A stretch of DNA of 30,964 nt from Prevotellamassilia sp. (GCA_018383375.1 JAHAWW010000001.1:1-30964), one strand, 5' to 3'. Positions 1 through 8,568 are shown, counted from the first letter of the stretch. A program made the numbers and translations. The notes: a model not told the origin generated them from the letters alone.

Positions 1-10
1 TTTTTTTTTT

Positions 11-204
11 ATTACCTCCCCCGCGCCGCCGCCTAAGTTGCACCGACCGCTAAAGCTGGCCACGGCGCGCGTAATGCCAACAAAAACTTTTTTTTATTGA
101 AATGCCCGCGCCGCCGCCTAACTTGCGGCGAAGGCGAAAGCAGTGCAAGGCGAGCGTAATGGCAAGAAAAACTTGTTTTTATTGACATTCCCGAGCCGCC
201 GCCA
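11..204. repeat. 85-bp tandem repeat, about 2.3 copies
   Basis: Units start at 11, 96 and 181, which is exactly 85 bp apart. The first two are full length and align without gaps; they share the GC-rich core CCGCGCCGCCGCCTAA, then GCGTAATG.CAA, then AAAAACTT and a T-run. The third breaks off after about 24 bases. A small hairpin (CGCCGC / GCGGCG, 112-130) lies in unit 2. The window opens with a T-run, so the array may extend to the left. No gene is visible in 1-384. Confidence 0.8.
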
Positions 205-384
205 ATAATCTCACCGCTTCCTCCGGCCTTACTCAAACCCATCATCAATCATTTCAGAGTCAAAAGTGTTCAAAAAGCCCCCTCATTCGTGACAAAAAAA
301 CTCATATTTCTTCCAAAAAACATTTCAAGCCATTCCAAACGTTCTCAAACCGGCCTTTGTCAGTTCAAAAACAAGGTTTGGCGG

Positions 385-491
385 TGCGCCCATAAGCCCC
401 AAAAGTTCTGTCCTTAGCACCCGGAAAACAGTCCTTAGCCCCGTAAGGCCCTGAAACTCAAAAAAGAGAGGCCATAACAGACCTCTCTTTT
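385..491 (-). repeat. Composite hairpin + 21-bp repeat element, copy A
   Basis: Read on the minus strand, a hairpin (462-491, centre 476.5) is followed by units spaced 21 bp apart. On the plus strand they begin at 432 (TCCTTAGC), 411 (TCCTTAGC) and 390 (CCATAAGC). The first unit starts 37 nt from the hairpin centre, as in copies B (10331) and C (26273). The element lies just downstream of the minus-strand gene at 556-1620, in the same orientation. Confidence 0.75.
462..491 (-). terminator. Hairpin terminator of the 556-1620 gene
   Basis: A 10-bp stem (AAAAGAGAGG with CCTCTCTTTT) encloses a 10-nt loop. On the minus strand it is followed by a T-run, as expected for intrinsic termination of the gene ending at 556. 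It also forms the hairpin part of repeat copy A. Confidence 0.75.
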
Positions 492-555
492 CCTATGCTA
501 AGGCAAATATAAATCGTTTCGCGGTTTGAATAAAAGACAAACCGCAGCAGAGCCT

Positions 556-1620
556 CTACCGGCCATTGTCCACTCCCGCCGACTTTAGAGCCAAAGCCCA
601 AGTCTGCATCGTGGCCGCAACATAACAAAGCGCCACGCCGATGGCAGCCACGAACACAAACAAAACGTCGGCATAGTGCGGCATGCCGGAGGGGTCGGTC
701 GTCAACACACCTGTGCCGTCGGCCAAATAACCGAAACCCATCACCACTGGTGGCAGCAAAATCACCGCCCAACAAAGACCGAGCGGAATGCCCGTGAGCA
801 GGGCCGTGAGGAAATAGCCGCCGAGGTGTTTCCATCCGCTGTGCATCGCCGACTTACCCGCTACCGACAGCGAGCGGCCGCCCACCACATAGTCATATCG
901 GCCGGGGATGCTCATAGAGTAAATCACCACCACAAAAGGCAGGGCCACGAGACCAATCCACAGCTTGCCCACCCACCAAGCCAAAACGCCAAACACCGCT
1001 ATAGGCACGAGAGCCATCACAAGCGTCAAGACCGTCCATATCAGCCACCGCAAGGCTGCCGACCAAGTGGTTTGGCGCAGCGCTTTGCGGTCTTGACGGG
1101 TCAACGAGCAAGGACGAAACAAACGCTTCAGCAAAGCCTTCGCCCCTTTAGCCTTAAGCGCCGAGCCTTCGGCCTCACTATGGTCGAAAGGCAGGCGGCC
1201 ACGATGTTTGAAAAAAGCAATCTGTGCCCATACGCGCCCTTTGCCAATGGTCAGACATAAAAGGCTGACGAGCAGCAACAGACCGAAGACGATGTTGTCG
1301 CGGCTTGTGGGCGCAAACATGGCGATGGCCACGTCGGGCTTCTGGCCCAAATCGCTCACCGCTCTCATTGCCGGCAACACATGATAGGCCGTGAAGCGTG
1401 TCAGACAGAGCATGAGACCCGCCAGCCCCACACCCGTCAACACCGCTGCCAGGCGGTAGGCCTTCAAATAAGCCAAAGGCCGATAGGCAAACATGCGCCA
1501 ACCGTCGGCAACGGCACCCGCCAGACTGCGTCGCTGACCCAGCGGAGCAAGCTTGGGTCGCGGCGAACGGAAGTCTGAGGCTGCTACCGAGCGGTCGATA
1601 ATAGTTTTTTGTAGTTTCAT
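556..1620 (-). CDS. Integral membrane protein of unknown function
   Basis: A 354-residue protein starting with ATG at 1620 and ending in TAG. The first 45 residues are basic and soluble-looking. Hydrophobic stretches then suggest five or six membrane segments: about residues 57-77, 110-128, 190-225, 230-242, 275-300 and 320-345. A Lys/Arg-rich cytoplasmic-type loop lies between the second and third (about 130-185). I recognise no family motif. The length and topology fit uncharacterised membrane proteins common in Bacteroidales. It is transcribed away from the oxidoreductase at 1703, and the 82-bp gap must hold both promoters. A hairpin terminator follows at 462-491. The frame is uninterrupted and codon use resembles its neighbours, so it is very probably a real gene; its function is unknown. 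Confidence 0.8.
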   Translation of the reverse strand: MKLQKTIIDRSVAASDFRSPRPKLAPLGQRRSLAGAVADGWRMFAYRPLAYLKAYRLAAVLTGVGLAGLMLCLTRFTAYHVLPAMRAVSDLGQKPDVAIAMFAPTSRDNIVFGLLLLVSLLCLTIGKGRVWAQIAFFKHRGRLPFDHSEAEGSALKAKGAKALLKRLFRPCSLTRQDRKALRQTTWSAALRWLIWTVLTLVMALVPIAVFGVLAWWVGKLWIGLVALPFVVVIYSMSIPGRYDYVVGGRSLSVAGKSAMHSGWKHLGGYFLTALLTGIPLGLCWAVILLPPVVMGFGYLADGTGVLTTDPSGMPHYADVLFVFVAAIGVALCYVAATMQTWALALKSAGVDNGR

Positions 1621-1664
1621 AGGGATATCTCGTCTAATGCGAGGCGAAGTTACGGCAAAATGAC

Positions 1665-1672
1665 TATCTTTG
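1665..1672 (+). promoter_or_regulatory. Bacteroidetes -7 element TATCTTTG
   Basis: The sequence matches the TAnnTTTG -7 consensus of the Bacteroidetes primary sigma factor and lies 30 bp before the ATG at 1703. I see no clear -33 TTTG partner. It argues that the oxidoreductase starts at 1703 rather than at the upstream in-frame TTG at 1670, which overlaps this element. Confidence 0.5.
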
Positions 1673-1702
1673 CAAATAACCTATGCCAAAAAACAACAAT
1701 AC

Positions 1703-2692
1703 ATGAGCGAGACCATACAAATACGCTGGGGATTTATCGGTTGCGGCGAAGTGACCGAGAAAAAGAGCGGACCGGCTTTTGCCGAAATCCCAGGCTCGAA
1801 GGTGGTGGCCGTGATGAGCCGCACTCAAGTCAAGGCACAATCTTATGCCGAGCGACATGGCATAGCCCGCTGGTATGACGATGCGCAACGCCTCGTCGAC
1901 GACCCCGACGTCAATGCCGTCTATATTGCCACGCCACCCTCCACCCATGCCACCTATGCCATTATGGCTATGAAAAGCGGCAAAGCCGTCTATGTGGAGA
2001 AGCCCATGGCCTCAAACTATGAAGACTGTTGTCGCATCAACCGCATCGCCGAGAAAACCGGTGTGCCCTGTTTCGTGGCCTACTATCGGCGCTATTTGCC
2101 CTATTTTTTGAAAGTGATGGACTTGGTGCGCTCGGGCGCAGTCGGCAGGGTGATGAACGTGCAGATACGCTTCGCCGTGCCGCCACGCGATCTCGACTAC
2201 AACCGCACCAACCTGCCTTGGCGCGTACAGCCCGACATAGCCGGCGGAGGATACTTCTACGACCTCGCTCCTCATCAAATCGACCTCTTGCAGCAGATGT
2301 TCGGTCCCATCATTGAGGCAGAAGGCTACAAAGGCAGTCGCGGTGGGCTCTATGAAACTGAAGATACCGTGAGTGCCTGTTTCCGCTTCTCCGACGGACT
2401 GCCGGCCTCGGGCTCGTGGTGTTTTGTGGCCCATGAGAGCGCACGCGAAGACCGCATCGAAATCATTGGCGACAGCGGGTCGCTCAGTTTCTCCGTTTTC
2501 ACCTATGCCCCCATCGAACTCTACACGGCCAAGGGGCGCGAAGAGTTCGTCGTGCCCAATCCGCCCTATGTGCAACTGCCACTAATCAAAAACGTGGTCG
2601 AACATCTTCAAAACAAATCCATCTGCACTTGCGATTGTGTGAGTGCCACCTCGGTCAATTGGGTGGTAGACCGCATCTTGGGTAAACTCTAA
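1703..2692 (+). CDS. Gfo/Idh/MocA-family NAD(P)-dependent oxidoreductase
   Basis: A 329-residue protein. The N-terminus has the Rossmann motif GFIGCGEV (about residues 9-16) and the strand-turn VYIATPPSTH. EKP at residues 99-101 is the family signature, with the lysine that contacts cofactor and substrate. Further on, GGGYFYDLAPHQID supplies the aspartate and histidine typical of the substrate half. The family oxidises or reduces sugars, inositols and similar polyols with NAD(P); the substrate cannot be read from the sequence. I start at ATG 1703 because the upstream TTG at 1670 overlaps a -7 promoter element. The DUF4421 gene follows after 60 bp on the same strand, with no terminator seen between them. 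Confidence 0.92.
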   Translation: MSETIQIRWGFIGCGEVTEKKSGPAFAEIPGSKVVAVMSRTQVKAQSYAERHGIARWYDDAQRLVDDPDVNAVYIATPPSTHATYAIMAMKSGKAVYVEKPMASNYEDCCRINRIAEKTGVPCFVAYYRRYLPYFLKVMDLVRSGAVGRVMNVQIRFAVPPRDLDYNRTNLPWRVQPDIAGGGYFYDLAPHQIDLLQQMFGPIIEAEGYKGSRGGLYETEDTVSACFRFSDGLPASGSWCFVAHESAREDRIEIIGDSGSLSFSVFTYAPIELYTAKGREEFVVPNPPYVQLPLIKNVVEHLQNKSICTCDCVSATSVNWVVDRILGKL

Positions 2693-2752
2693 GCAACGCC
2701 AAATCCAGACGGACAAGACGCCAACGTTACGGCGAATGGATGAATATCAGCT

Positions 2753-3934
2753 ATGTGGCCTTTTGACATCCCTCAACGTTTTAACCGCCTCTTTGCCAAA
2801 GTCCTGCTTTTGTGGGGCTGGCTCTTCGTGGCTGCTCCGGTCATGGGCCAAACGATTGATTCACCTGAAGCCGAAACGGCCCCAACACCCGACAGCCTCG
2901 CCCTCTCTTCACCCGACACGGCGCCGGCAAAAACGAAAAAAGGCAATTGGTTCATGCGATTTATCAAGCAATTTGACGAATACGACACCACATACATCTC
3001 GCCCAACTACTACAACTACACGGCGATGTTGCAAAACACTAACCTCTCGCAGTCGTTTCGCATGAAAGGCACCAGTGAAGACGGCCGTCAACAATCACTC
3101 AGCTTGGCCCCCACACCGGGCTTCAAAATCGGTCCCTATTTCGGTTGGCGCTGGCTCTTCTTTGGCTACACCTTCGACCTGGGCCATCCCAGCCAGGCCA
3201 CCAAGACCACAGAGTTCTGCCTAAGCCTCTACAGCAGCATGATAGGCTGCGACCTCGTATGGGTAAAAAACTCCGGCGACTTCACCATTGATCGCGTCAC
3301 GGGATTTAGCGACGAAACCAAAAATCGAGTCAAAGGCATGAAATTCTCGGGCATGGACACCTATACGTCAAGCATCAACCTCTATTACGTCTTTAATCAT
3401 CGCCATTTTTCCTATCCCGCTGCCTTCGCTCAATCCACCGTGCAACGCAAGAGCTGCGGTTCGTGGACCCTCGGAATGGAATACTCCAAACAGCGCATAA
3501 AGTTCGACTACCGACGTCTGCCTGCTGAACTCATCACGCCCACTGCAACCGAAGGCGACAACCCGCTCATCGACGAGCTGAAGATTGAAAAAATCGACTA
3601 TTATAGTTTCAGCATCAACGCCGGCTATGCCTATAACTGGGTGTTTGCCCGCAACTGCCTCTTGTCGCTCTCATTCGCCCCGTCGATAGGCTTCAAAAAG
3701 AGTAGGGGAGAGCGCATCGAGGCACAAGAAATCTGGAAAAACATTCGCAACTTCAAGTTCGACTTCATCGGCCGCGCCGGCCTCGTCTGGAACAACACCC
3801 GCTGGTTTGCCGGTGCCTCTTTCGTCACCCATCTCTATGACTTCCAGAAAGATAACTACTCTGTGAGCAATAACATCAGCTATCTCAACATCTACGCCGG
3901 CTTTGTCTTCAACCGCAAACGCCAATATCGCTAA
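2753..3934 (+). CDS. DUF4421 family protein, probably outer membrane
   Basis: A 393-residue protein with a signal peptide (hydrophobic core about residues 14-30, cleavage near AAPVMG-Q). A proline/threonine-rich linker follows, then the segment FDEYDTTYISPNYYNYTAML that typifies the Bacteroidetes DUF4421 family. The rest alternates short hydrophobic and aromatic strands (for example GPYFGWRWLFFGYTFD, YSFSINAGYAYNWVF, WFAGASFVTHLYDF) with polar turns, as in a beta-barrel or beta-rich envelope protein. Its molecular role is not known. It follows the oxidoreductase by 60 bp and precedes the glycosylase-like gene by 43 bp, so the three may be cotranscribed, although nothing links their functions. 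Confidence 0.85.
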   Translation: MWPFDIPQRFNRLFAKVLLLWGWLFVAAPVMGQTIDSPEAETAPTPDSLALSSPDTAPAKTKKGNWFMRFIKQFDEYDTTYISPNYYNYTAMLQNTNLSQSFRMKGTSEDGRQQSLSLAPTPGFKIGPYFGWRWLFFGYTFDLGHPSQATKTTEFCLSLYSSMIGCDLVWVKNSGDFTIDRVTGFSDETKNRVKGMKFSGMDTYTSSINLYYVFNHRHFSYPAAFAQSTVQRKSCGSWTLGMEYSKQRIKFDYRRLPAELITPTATEGDNPLIDELKIEKIDYYSFSINAGYAYNWVFARNCLLSLSFAPSIGFKKSRGERIEAQEIWKNIRNFKFDFIGRAGLVWNNTRWFAGASFVTHLYDFQKDNYSVSNNISYLNIYAGFVFNRKRQYR

Positions 3935-3977
3935 ATCTCTCACGCGCGCGTACATATAATATATAGTCTCCACACAG

Positions 3978-4562
3978 ATGACCGCTCCAGCCATTGAGTC
4001 CCATCCTTTGCAGCCCTTCTTGCCGCCTTCGGCGCGTGTGTTGATGCTGGGCAGTTTTCCGCCGCCACGTCGTCGCTGGTGCATGGACTTTTTCTATCCC
4101 AACTATCTCAACGACATGTGGCGCATTGTGGGACTCGTGTTTTTCGGCGACAAAGACGCCTTTGTCGACGCGCCGGCCAAACGCTTTCGCCATCAAGCCC
4201 TCGTCGACTGGCTTAATGGCCAAGGCCTCGCCTTCTACGATACCGCCTGCCGTGTCAGACGCCTGCAGGGCAACGCCTCAGACAAGTTCCTCGAAATCAT
4301 AACCCCGACCGACATTGAAGCCCTTGTCCACCGTCTCCCTTTATGCACCGCCATTGCAGCAACCGGACAGAAATCGGCCGAAACCCTTGCGGCGCACTAT
4401 GGCATTAAGCCTCCGGCCGTGGGGCAGAGCGTCGATATTAACGTGGCCGGTCGCCGTCTTCGCTTCTATCGCATGCCCAGCACCAGCCGCGCCTATCCCG
4501 CTCCCCTCGCCGCAAAAGCCGCCGCCTACGAAGCCATGTGGCGTGCCGAAGGCCTGCTCTAA
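3978..4562 (+). CDS. Uracil-DNA glycosylase superfamily protein (Mug/HDG-like)
   Basis: A 194-residue protein with the two active-site regions of small UDG-superfamily enzymes. Near residues 20-45, LMLGSFPPP is followed by FFYPNYLNDMWRI, matching the LGS.PG...Y..P.N.FW pattern. Near residue 160, MPSTSRAYP matches the PS(T/S)SP/A leucine-loop motif. The family removes deaminated or otherwise damaged bases from DNA by cleaving the glycosidic bond. Arg-Arg and Pro-Pro-Pro replace the usual glycines after LGS, so substrate specificity is uncertain; the hypoxanthine- or Mug-type branch is my best guess. It lies 43 bp after the DUF4421 gene. About 150 bp with the rpsP promoter follow it. Confidence 0.75.
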   Translation: MTAPAIESHPLQPFLPPSARVLMLGSFPPPRRRWCMDFFYPNYLNDMWRIVGLVFFGDKDAFVDAPAKRFRHQALVDWLNGQGLAFYDTACRVRRLQGNASDKFLEIITPTDIEALVHRLPLCTAIAATGQKSAETLAAHYGIKPPAVGQSVDINVAGRRLRFYRMPSTSRAYPAPLAAKAAAYEAMWRAEGLL

Positions 4563-4647
4563 ACCGCACATTCCACGAAATGTGACGAAAAACATTAGAA
4601 ATCAAGGAAAAAATAAGGCAAATATTCGTCAAAACAAATAATAATCG

Positions 4648-4655
4648 TAAATTTG
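4648..4655 (+). promoter_or_regulatory. -7 element TAAATTTG before rpsP
   Basis: An exact TAnnTTTG match 60 bp before the rpsP start codon, in an AT-rich stretch. No clear -33 element is visible. Transcription from here would give an rpsP leader of roughly 50 nt. Confidence 0.5.
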
Positions 4656-4714
4656 CGCCGCTGTTACGAGATAACGGCACTCCATTCAAACCTTAACACA
4701 TTATTTAAAAGCTA

Positions 4715-5254
4715 ATGGCAACAAGAATCAGACTCCAGCGTCACGGACGCAAAGACTACGCCTTCTACAGCATCGTTATCGCCGACGTACGCGCACCACG
4801 TGATGGTAAATTCACTGAGAAGATTGGTACTTACAACCCCAACACCAATCCCGCCACAATCGATTTGAATTTCGAGAGAGCCCTCTATTGGGTAGAAACC
4901 GGCGCACAGCCCACCGACACCGTTCGCAACATCCTCTCTTCAGAGGGCGTTATGCTGATGAAGCACCTCCGCGGCGGTGTGAAGAAAGGCGCTTTTGACG
5001 AAGCCGCCGCTCAGGCCAAATTTGAGGCTTGGAAGAAAGGCAAAGACGCAGCCGTTGAAGCTATCGTGAGCAAAAACGCTGCCGCCAAGAAAGCCGCCGA
5101 AGCCGCACGCCTCGAAGAGGAAAAGAAAATGAACGCTAAAATTGCCGAGAAGGTAGCCGAGAAGAAGGCTGCCGCCGTAGCTGCCGCCGCCGAGGCTGAA
5201 GCTGCTGCCACCGGAGAGACTGCCGAAGAGGCTGAAGCTCCCGCCGAAGCTTAA
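4715..5254 (+). CDS. rpsP: 30S ribosomal protein S16
   Basis: A 179-residue protein. The first 80 or so residues are the conserved S16 fold: ATRIRLQRHGRKDYAFYSIV, then the R.GK..EKIGTYNP segment and LYWVETGAQPTDTVRNIL. S16 binds 16S rRNA in the body of the small subunit and is needed for its assembly. Residues from about 110 onward form an Ala/Lys/Glu-rich, probably helical extension. It makes the protein about twice the length of E. coli S16 but is normal for Bacteroidetes. The gene stands alone here, without the rimM/trmD partners it has in Proteobacteria. A -7 element precedes it and a 17-bp hairpin terminator follows. Confidence 0.98.
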   Translation: MATRIRLQRHGRKDYAFYSIVIADVRAPRDGKFTEKIGTYNPNTNPATIDLNFERALYWVETGAQPTDTVRNILSSEGVMLMKHLRGGVKKGAFDEAAAQAKFEAWKKGKDAAVEAIVSKNAAAKKAAEAARLEEEKKMNAKIAEKVAEKKAAAVAAAAEAEAAATGETAEEAEAPAEA

Positions 5255-5288
5255 TCGCAAAGTCTGCGAGGCAATTGCCCAACTTTTG

Positions 5289-5336
5289 GTCAGCCCTGCC
5301 AACGACAACAAATCGTTGGCAGGGCTGACTGCGTTT
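5289..5336 (+). terminator. Strong terminator after rpsP
   Basis: A perfect 17-bp inverted repeat (5289-5305 with 5313-5329) closes a 7-nt loop, followed by TGCGTTTTG. It begins 35 bp after the rpsP stop codon and separates rpsP from the TonB receptor promoter. Confidence 0.9.
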
Positions 5337-5449
5337 TGTCGTGTTTTCTGATCAGATGTTGAAGTGGAATGAATATCGCGGTGGCCTTTCGGCATTGGGC
5401 CTGAGATTAAATTGCCGGCACTTGAGGCGTGGCGTGAGCAAACCGCCAT

Positions 5450-5507
5450 TGTAACCATTCCGTCACAAAGATGTCAATAGGCTGTCACATCATTGGGTGA
5501 ACTTTGC
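5450..5507 (+). promoter_or_regulatory. PhoB-box-like phased array and promoter of the TonB receptor
   Basis: Four hexamers lie exactly 11 bp apart: TGTAAC (5450), CGTCAC (5461), TGTCAA (5472) and TGTCAC (5483). Direct TGTCA repeats with an 11-bp step are the layout of the PhoB box in other bacteria. A weak -7-like element GAACTTTG (5499-5506) starts 16 bp after the last hexamer starts, so the box would occupy the -33 region, as in activator-dependent promoters. The same arrangement recurs at 8511-8568. That the binder is PhoB rather than another OmpR-type regulator is inference. Confidence 0.65.
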
Positions 5508-5534
5508 CGCTGAATAATCGAATATGACATTTCA

Positions 5535-8339
5535 ATGAAAAAACGTTTACTCAACCATGAGCGCCTTATCGCTCTGCTGATTGTTGCCTTCACGGTGGCC
5601 GTGCCCCAAATCAACGCCGCCGTTCTCAGGGGCAAAGTTATTGACGCCGTCACCGGCGAAAGCCTGCCGGGCGCCACCGTGCAAATCACACAAGCCGGCA
5701 AAATCACGACCACCGACGAAGCCGGCCTGTTTGAGTTTGGCGGACTCGGACAGCGCGGCTACACCCTCGTATGTAGCTATATCACCTACGAAAAACAAAC
5801 GCTCACCGTCTATCCCGCACGCACAGACACCCTGCTCGTCATTGCGCTCAAACCCGTAGACGAGAGCCTCGGCGTGGCCACCGTCACAGCAAAGGCGCGC
5901 CGCAACACCGAACAGGCTTTGGTCAACCTGCAAAAACAGAGCCTTGTGGTGCAAAACGGCGTGTCGGCACAACAAATCGCCAAAACCCAAGACCGCGACG
6001 CCTCGGAGGTGATACGCCGCGTGCCGGGTATTTCCATCATCGACCAGAAGTTTGTCATGGTGCGCGGTCTCTCACAGCGTTACAACAACGTCTGGATTAA
6101 TGGTGCCGCCGTGCCGTCGAGCGAAGCCGACTCAAGAGCCTTCTCTTTCGACATCATACCCTCGTCGCAGGTCGATAATATGCAGATTGTCAAGTCGCCG
6201 GCTCCAAACTATCCGGCCGACTTCTCGGGAGGTTTCATCTTAATTGATACAAAAGAAGTGCCCAACGAGAATAGTGCGCGCATAGCCATAGGCGGCTCGG
6301 TCAACGACCAAACCCACTTCACCTCGTTTGCCCACGGACGCACAAGTGCCACCGACTTCCTCGGGTTTGACAACGGTATGCGCTCGCTGCCCGGCGGACT
6401 CGACGCCACTTTGCCCGCCACTCCGCTCGGCCGCGGCATCGATTTGGCCAATAGCGGACTCAATAACGACTGGCGCGTGAAACGCTTTTCGCCCATAGCC
6501 GACCTCTCGTTGTCGGCCGACTTTAACCGCTCAAAAGACTACGACAACGGTGCCGTGCTGGCCCTGCTGGGATCGGTTAATTATTCCAACACCTACAAGA
6601 CCTATGACCCCATGGACAATGCACTCTATGGTGCCTACGACTTGACCAACGACCGTAGCGTCATGCTCCACAGCTACACCGACCGTCAATACAGTCACAA
6701 TGCCCGACTCGGTGCGATGCTCAACTTTACGTTCGTGCCCGCCAAAGGTGTGGGACGATATGAATGGAAGAATATATTCAATCAGCTCGGCACCGACCGC
6801 TACACCGACCGCGAAGGTTTTAACGCACAAAGCAACCGCATCCAAGAGGCTGAATATTACTACAGCAGCCGAACCACCTATAACACCCAGCTCACCGCCA
6901 AATATGTGTGGGAACGCAGCCGAATGGACTGGAGCGCCGGTTATGCCTATGCCAACCGCAACCTGCCTGACCGTCGCCGCTATACGCTCGACAACCAGCT
7001 TGACCCGGCACGGGTAGGAATGACCACCGGTAACGAAATCAACCGTGAGTTTACGCGCCTTGATGAGCACATTGGCTCGGCTGCCTTTAACTATCGCTAC
7101 GATCTCAGCACCGACGTGTTTGCACCCCAATTACTCGCCGGCGCCTATGCCGAATACCGCTCACGCGAATACCGCACACGCTCGTTTATCTATAGCTGGG
7201 ACCCCGCCGACAACAACCTGCCTGCAGATTTCCGCTATCTCGATTTCACCAACGACTTGATGGGCGGCAACTATTACGGCGACCGCGGTCTCTACCTGCT
7301 CGACAACACCAACCGTCGCGACGACTACAGCGGCCGTCACCTCATGGCCTCCGGCTATGTGGCCGCCAACGTCACACTTGGCCGTCTCGGACTCTATGGC
7401 GGCGTGCGCTATGAGCATAGCCGTATGGAACTCATCAGCAACACTCGCTCGTATGAAGTGAGCCACCAGAGCACTTTTTACGACACCGACAACTTCTTCC
7501 CTTCGCTTAATGCCAACTGGCGTTTCAATACCGCCCATCAGATGCGCCTCTCTTACGGCCGCAGCATCAACCGACCCGAGTTTCGCGAAGTCAGTTCGTC
7601 GGTCTTCCACGACTTTGACCTCTCTGCCTCCGTGCAAGGCAATCCCAACCTGACCGATTGCCACGTCGACAATATTGACTTGCGCTATGAGTTATATCCA
7701 TCTAAGGGTGACCAAATTACGGTGGCTGCCTTCTACAAACACTTTGATGCGCCGATTGAATGGACCTACACCGTTTCGGGCGGTACAGACCTCATCTATT
7801 CTTACCAAAACGCAGCCGGCGCACACAGCTACGGTGTGGAAATCGACGTGCGCAAAGGTCTTGACTTTATCGGCTTGAAAGACTTCACCCTCGTGATGAA
7901 CGCCTCACTCATCAAGAGCCGCGTCAACTTCGACGCCGCATCGCGACAAAAAGACCGCCCCATGCAGGGACAATCGCCCTATCTGGTCAACGCCGGCCTC
8001 TTTTATGCCAAAGGCGCATGGAACGCTTCTGTGCTCTACAACTGCATTGGCAAACGCCTCATCGGTGTGGGTCGCAGCCTTGGTTCGACCGCCGACCAAA
8101 CGGTCAACATCCCCGATGCCTATGAAATGCCCCGCCACGTCGTGGACCTTTCGGCCTCACACACATGGCGTCACTTCACCCTCACTTTTGGTGTGAAAGA
8201 CCTGCTGGCACAGCGCGTCAACTTTAAGCAGACCAACGACGTGACACTCGCCGACGGCACCCTCCGCCATGTTGACGAAATCACGCGAAGCTACCGCCCA
8301 GGTCGCAACTTCAACTTGCGCCTCACTTATACCTTCTGA
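5535..8339 (+). CDS. TonB-dependent outer membrane receptor
   Basis: A 934-residue protein. A signal peptide (about 1-28, ending ...QINA) is followed by a carboxypeptidase-regulatory-like beta-sandwich (about 29-112; VLRGKVIDAVTGESLPGATV). The plug domain (about 125-240) contains QDRDASEVIRRVPGISI and VMVRGLSQRYNNVWING. A long beta-barrel ends in LRLTYTF, with the terminal Phe expected of an outer membrane protein. Such receptors import a scarce ligand using TonB-ExbBD energy. It does not look like a SusC protein and has no SusD partner. The ligand is not evident from the protein. The phased PhoB-like box upstream, shared with the following lipoprotein gene, suggests phosphate or a phosphorylated compound (inference). 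A terminator follows 32 bp after the stop codon. Confidence 0.95.
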   Translation: MKKRLLNHERLIALLIVAFTVAVPQINAAVLRGKVIDAVTGESLPGATVQITQAGKITTTDEAGLFEFGGLGQRGYTLVCSYITYEKQTLTVYPARTDTLLVIALKPVDESLGVATVTAKARRNTEQALVNLQKQSLVVQNGVSAQQIAKTQDRDASEVIRRVPGISIIDQKFVMVRGLSQRYNNVWINGAAVPSSEADSRAFSFDIIPSSQVDNMQIVKSPAPNYPADFSGGFILIDTKEVPNENSARIAIGGSVNDQTHFTSFAHGRTSATDFLGFDNGMRSLPGGLDATLPATPLGRGIDLANSGLNNDWRVKRFSPIADLSLSADFNRSKDYDNGAVLALLGSVNYSNTYKTYDPMDNALYGAYDLTNDRSVMLHSYTDRQYSHNARLGAMLNFTFVPAKGVGRYEWKNIFNQLGTDRYTDREGFNAQSNRIQEAEYYYSSRTTYNTQLTAKYVWERSRMDWSAGYAYANRNLPDRRRYTLDNQLDPARVGMTTGNEINREFTRLDEHIGSAAFNYRYDLSTDVFAPQLLAGAYAEYRSREYRTRSFIYSWDPADNNLPADFRYLDFTNDLMGGNYYGDRGLYLLDNTNRRDDYSGRHLMASGYVAANVTLGRLGLYGGVRYEHSRMELISNTRSYEVSHQSTFYDTDNFFPSLNANWRFNTAHQMRLSYGRSINRPEFREVSSSVFHDFDLSASVQGNPNLTDCHVDNIDLRYELYPSKGDQITVAAFYKHFDAPIEWTYTVSGGTDLIYSYQNAAGAHSYGVEIDVRKGLDFIGLKDFTLVMNASLIKSRVNFDAASRQKDRPMQGQSPYLVNAGLFYAKGAWNASVLYNCIGKRLIGVGRSLGSTADQTVNIPDAYEMPRHVVDLSASHTWRHFTLTFGVKDLLAQRVNFKQTNDVTLADGTLRHVDEITRSYRPGRNFNLRLTYTF

Positions 8340-8366
8340 GGTTTTTGATAAAGAAATAATAAACGT

Positions 8367-8390
8367 CTGAGAGTCTAAGAGTCAAATCTC
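8367..8390 (+). repeat. Octamer-phased repeat, copy 1
   Basis: Three degenerate octamers at an 8-bp step (CTGAGAGT at 8367, CTAAGAGT at 8375, CAAATCTC at 8383) form the left arm and loop of the terminator hairpin here. Longer copies occur at 24925 and 29764. Confidence 0.5.
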
Positions 8391-8420
8391 CAAGTTTGAC
8401 TTTTAGGCTCTTTTCTTTTT
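8371..8420 (+). terminator. Terminator of the TonB receptor gene
   Basis: A 16-bp stem (8371-8386 with 8395-8410, two wobble pairs) closes an 8-nt loop and is followed by TTTTCTTTTT. It should stop most readthrough into the lipoprotein gene, which has its own promoter at 8511-8568. Confidence 0.85.
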
Positions 8421-8510
8421 CGTCCTTTTGACTCTCGCTATCTCTATCGTTCAGACCTTTAGGTCTTTTGCCTCAGTTCTTTTTTCTCGGCGTTGGGGCC
8501 TTCAAGCGAT

Positions 8511-8568
8511 TGACACCAAAACTTAACGCCGCTGCAACCATACCGTCACATCATCGGGGCAATTTTGC
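8511..8568 (+). promoter_or_regulatory. PhoB-box-like phased array and promoter of the lipoprotein gene
   Basis: Hexamers at 8511 (TGACAC), 8522 (CTTAAC), 8533 (TGCAAC) and 8544 (CGTCAC) lie exactly 11 bp apart. The last is followed by the same ATCAT.GGG..AA.TTTGC block as at the receptor promoter (15 of 19 positions identical, no gap). The -7-like CAATTTTG ends at 8567, giving a leader of about 80 nt to the start codon at 8654. The first three half-sites are weaker than those at 5450. Confidence 0.6.
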
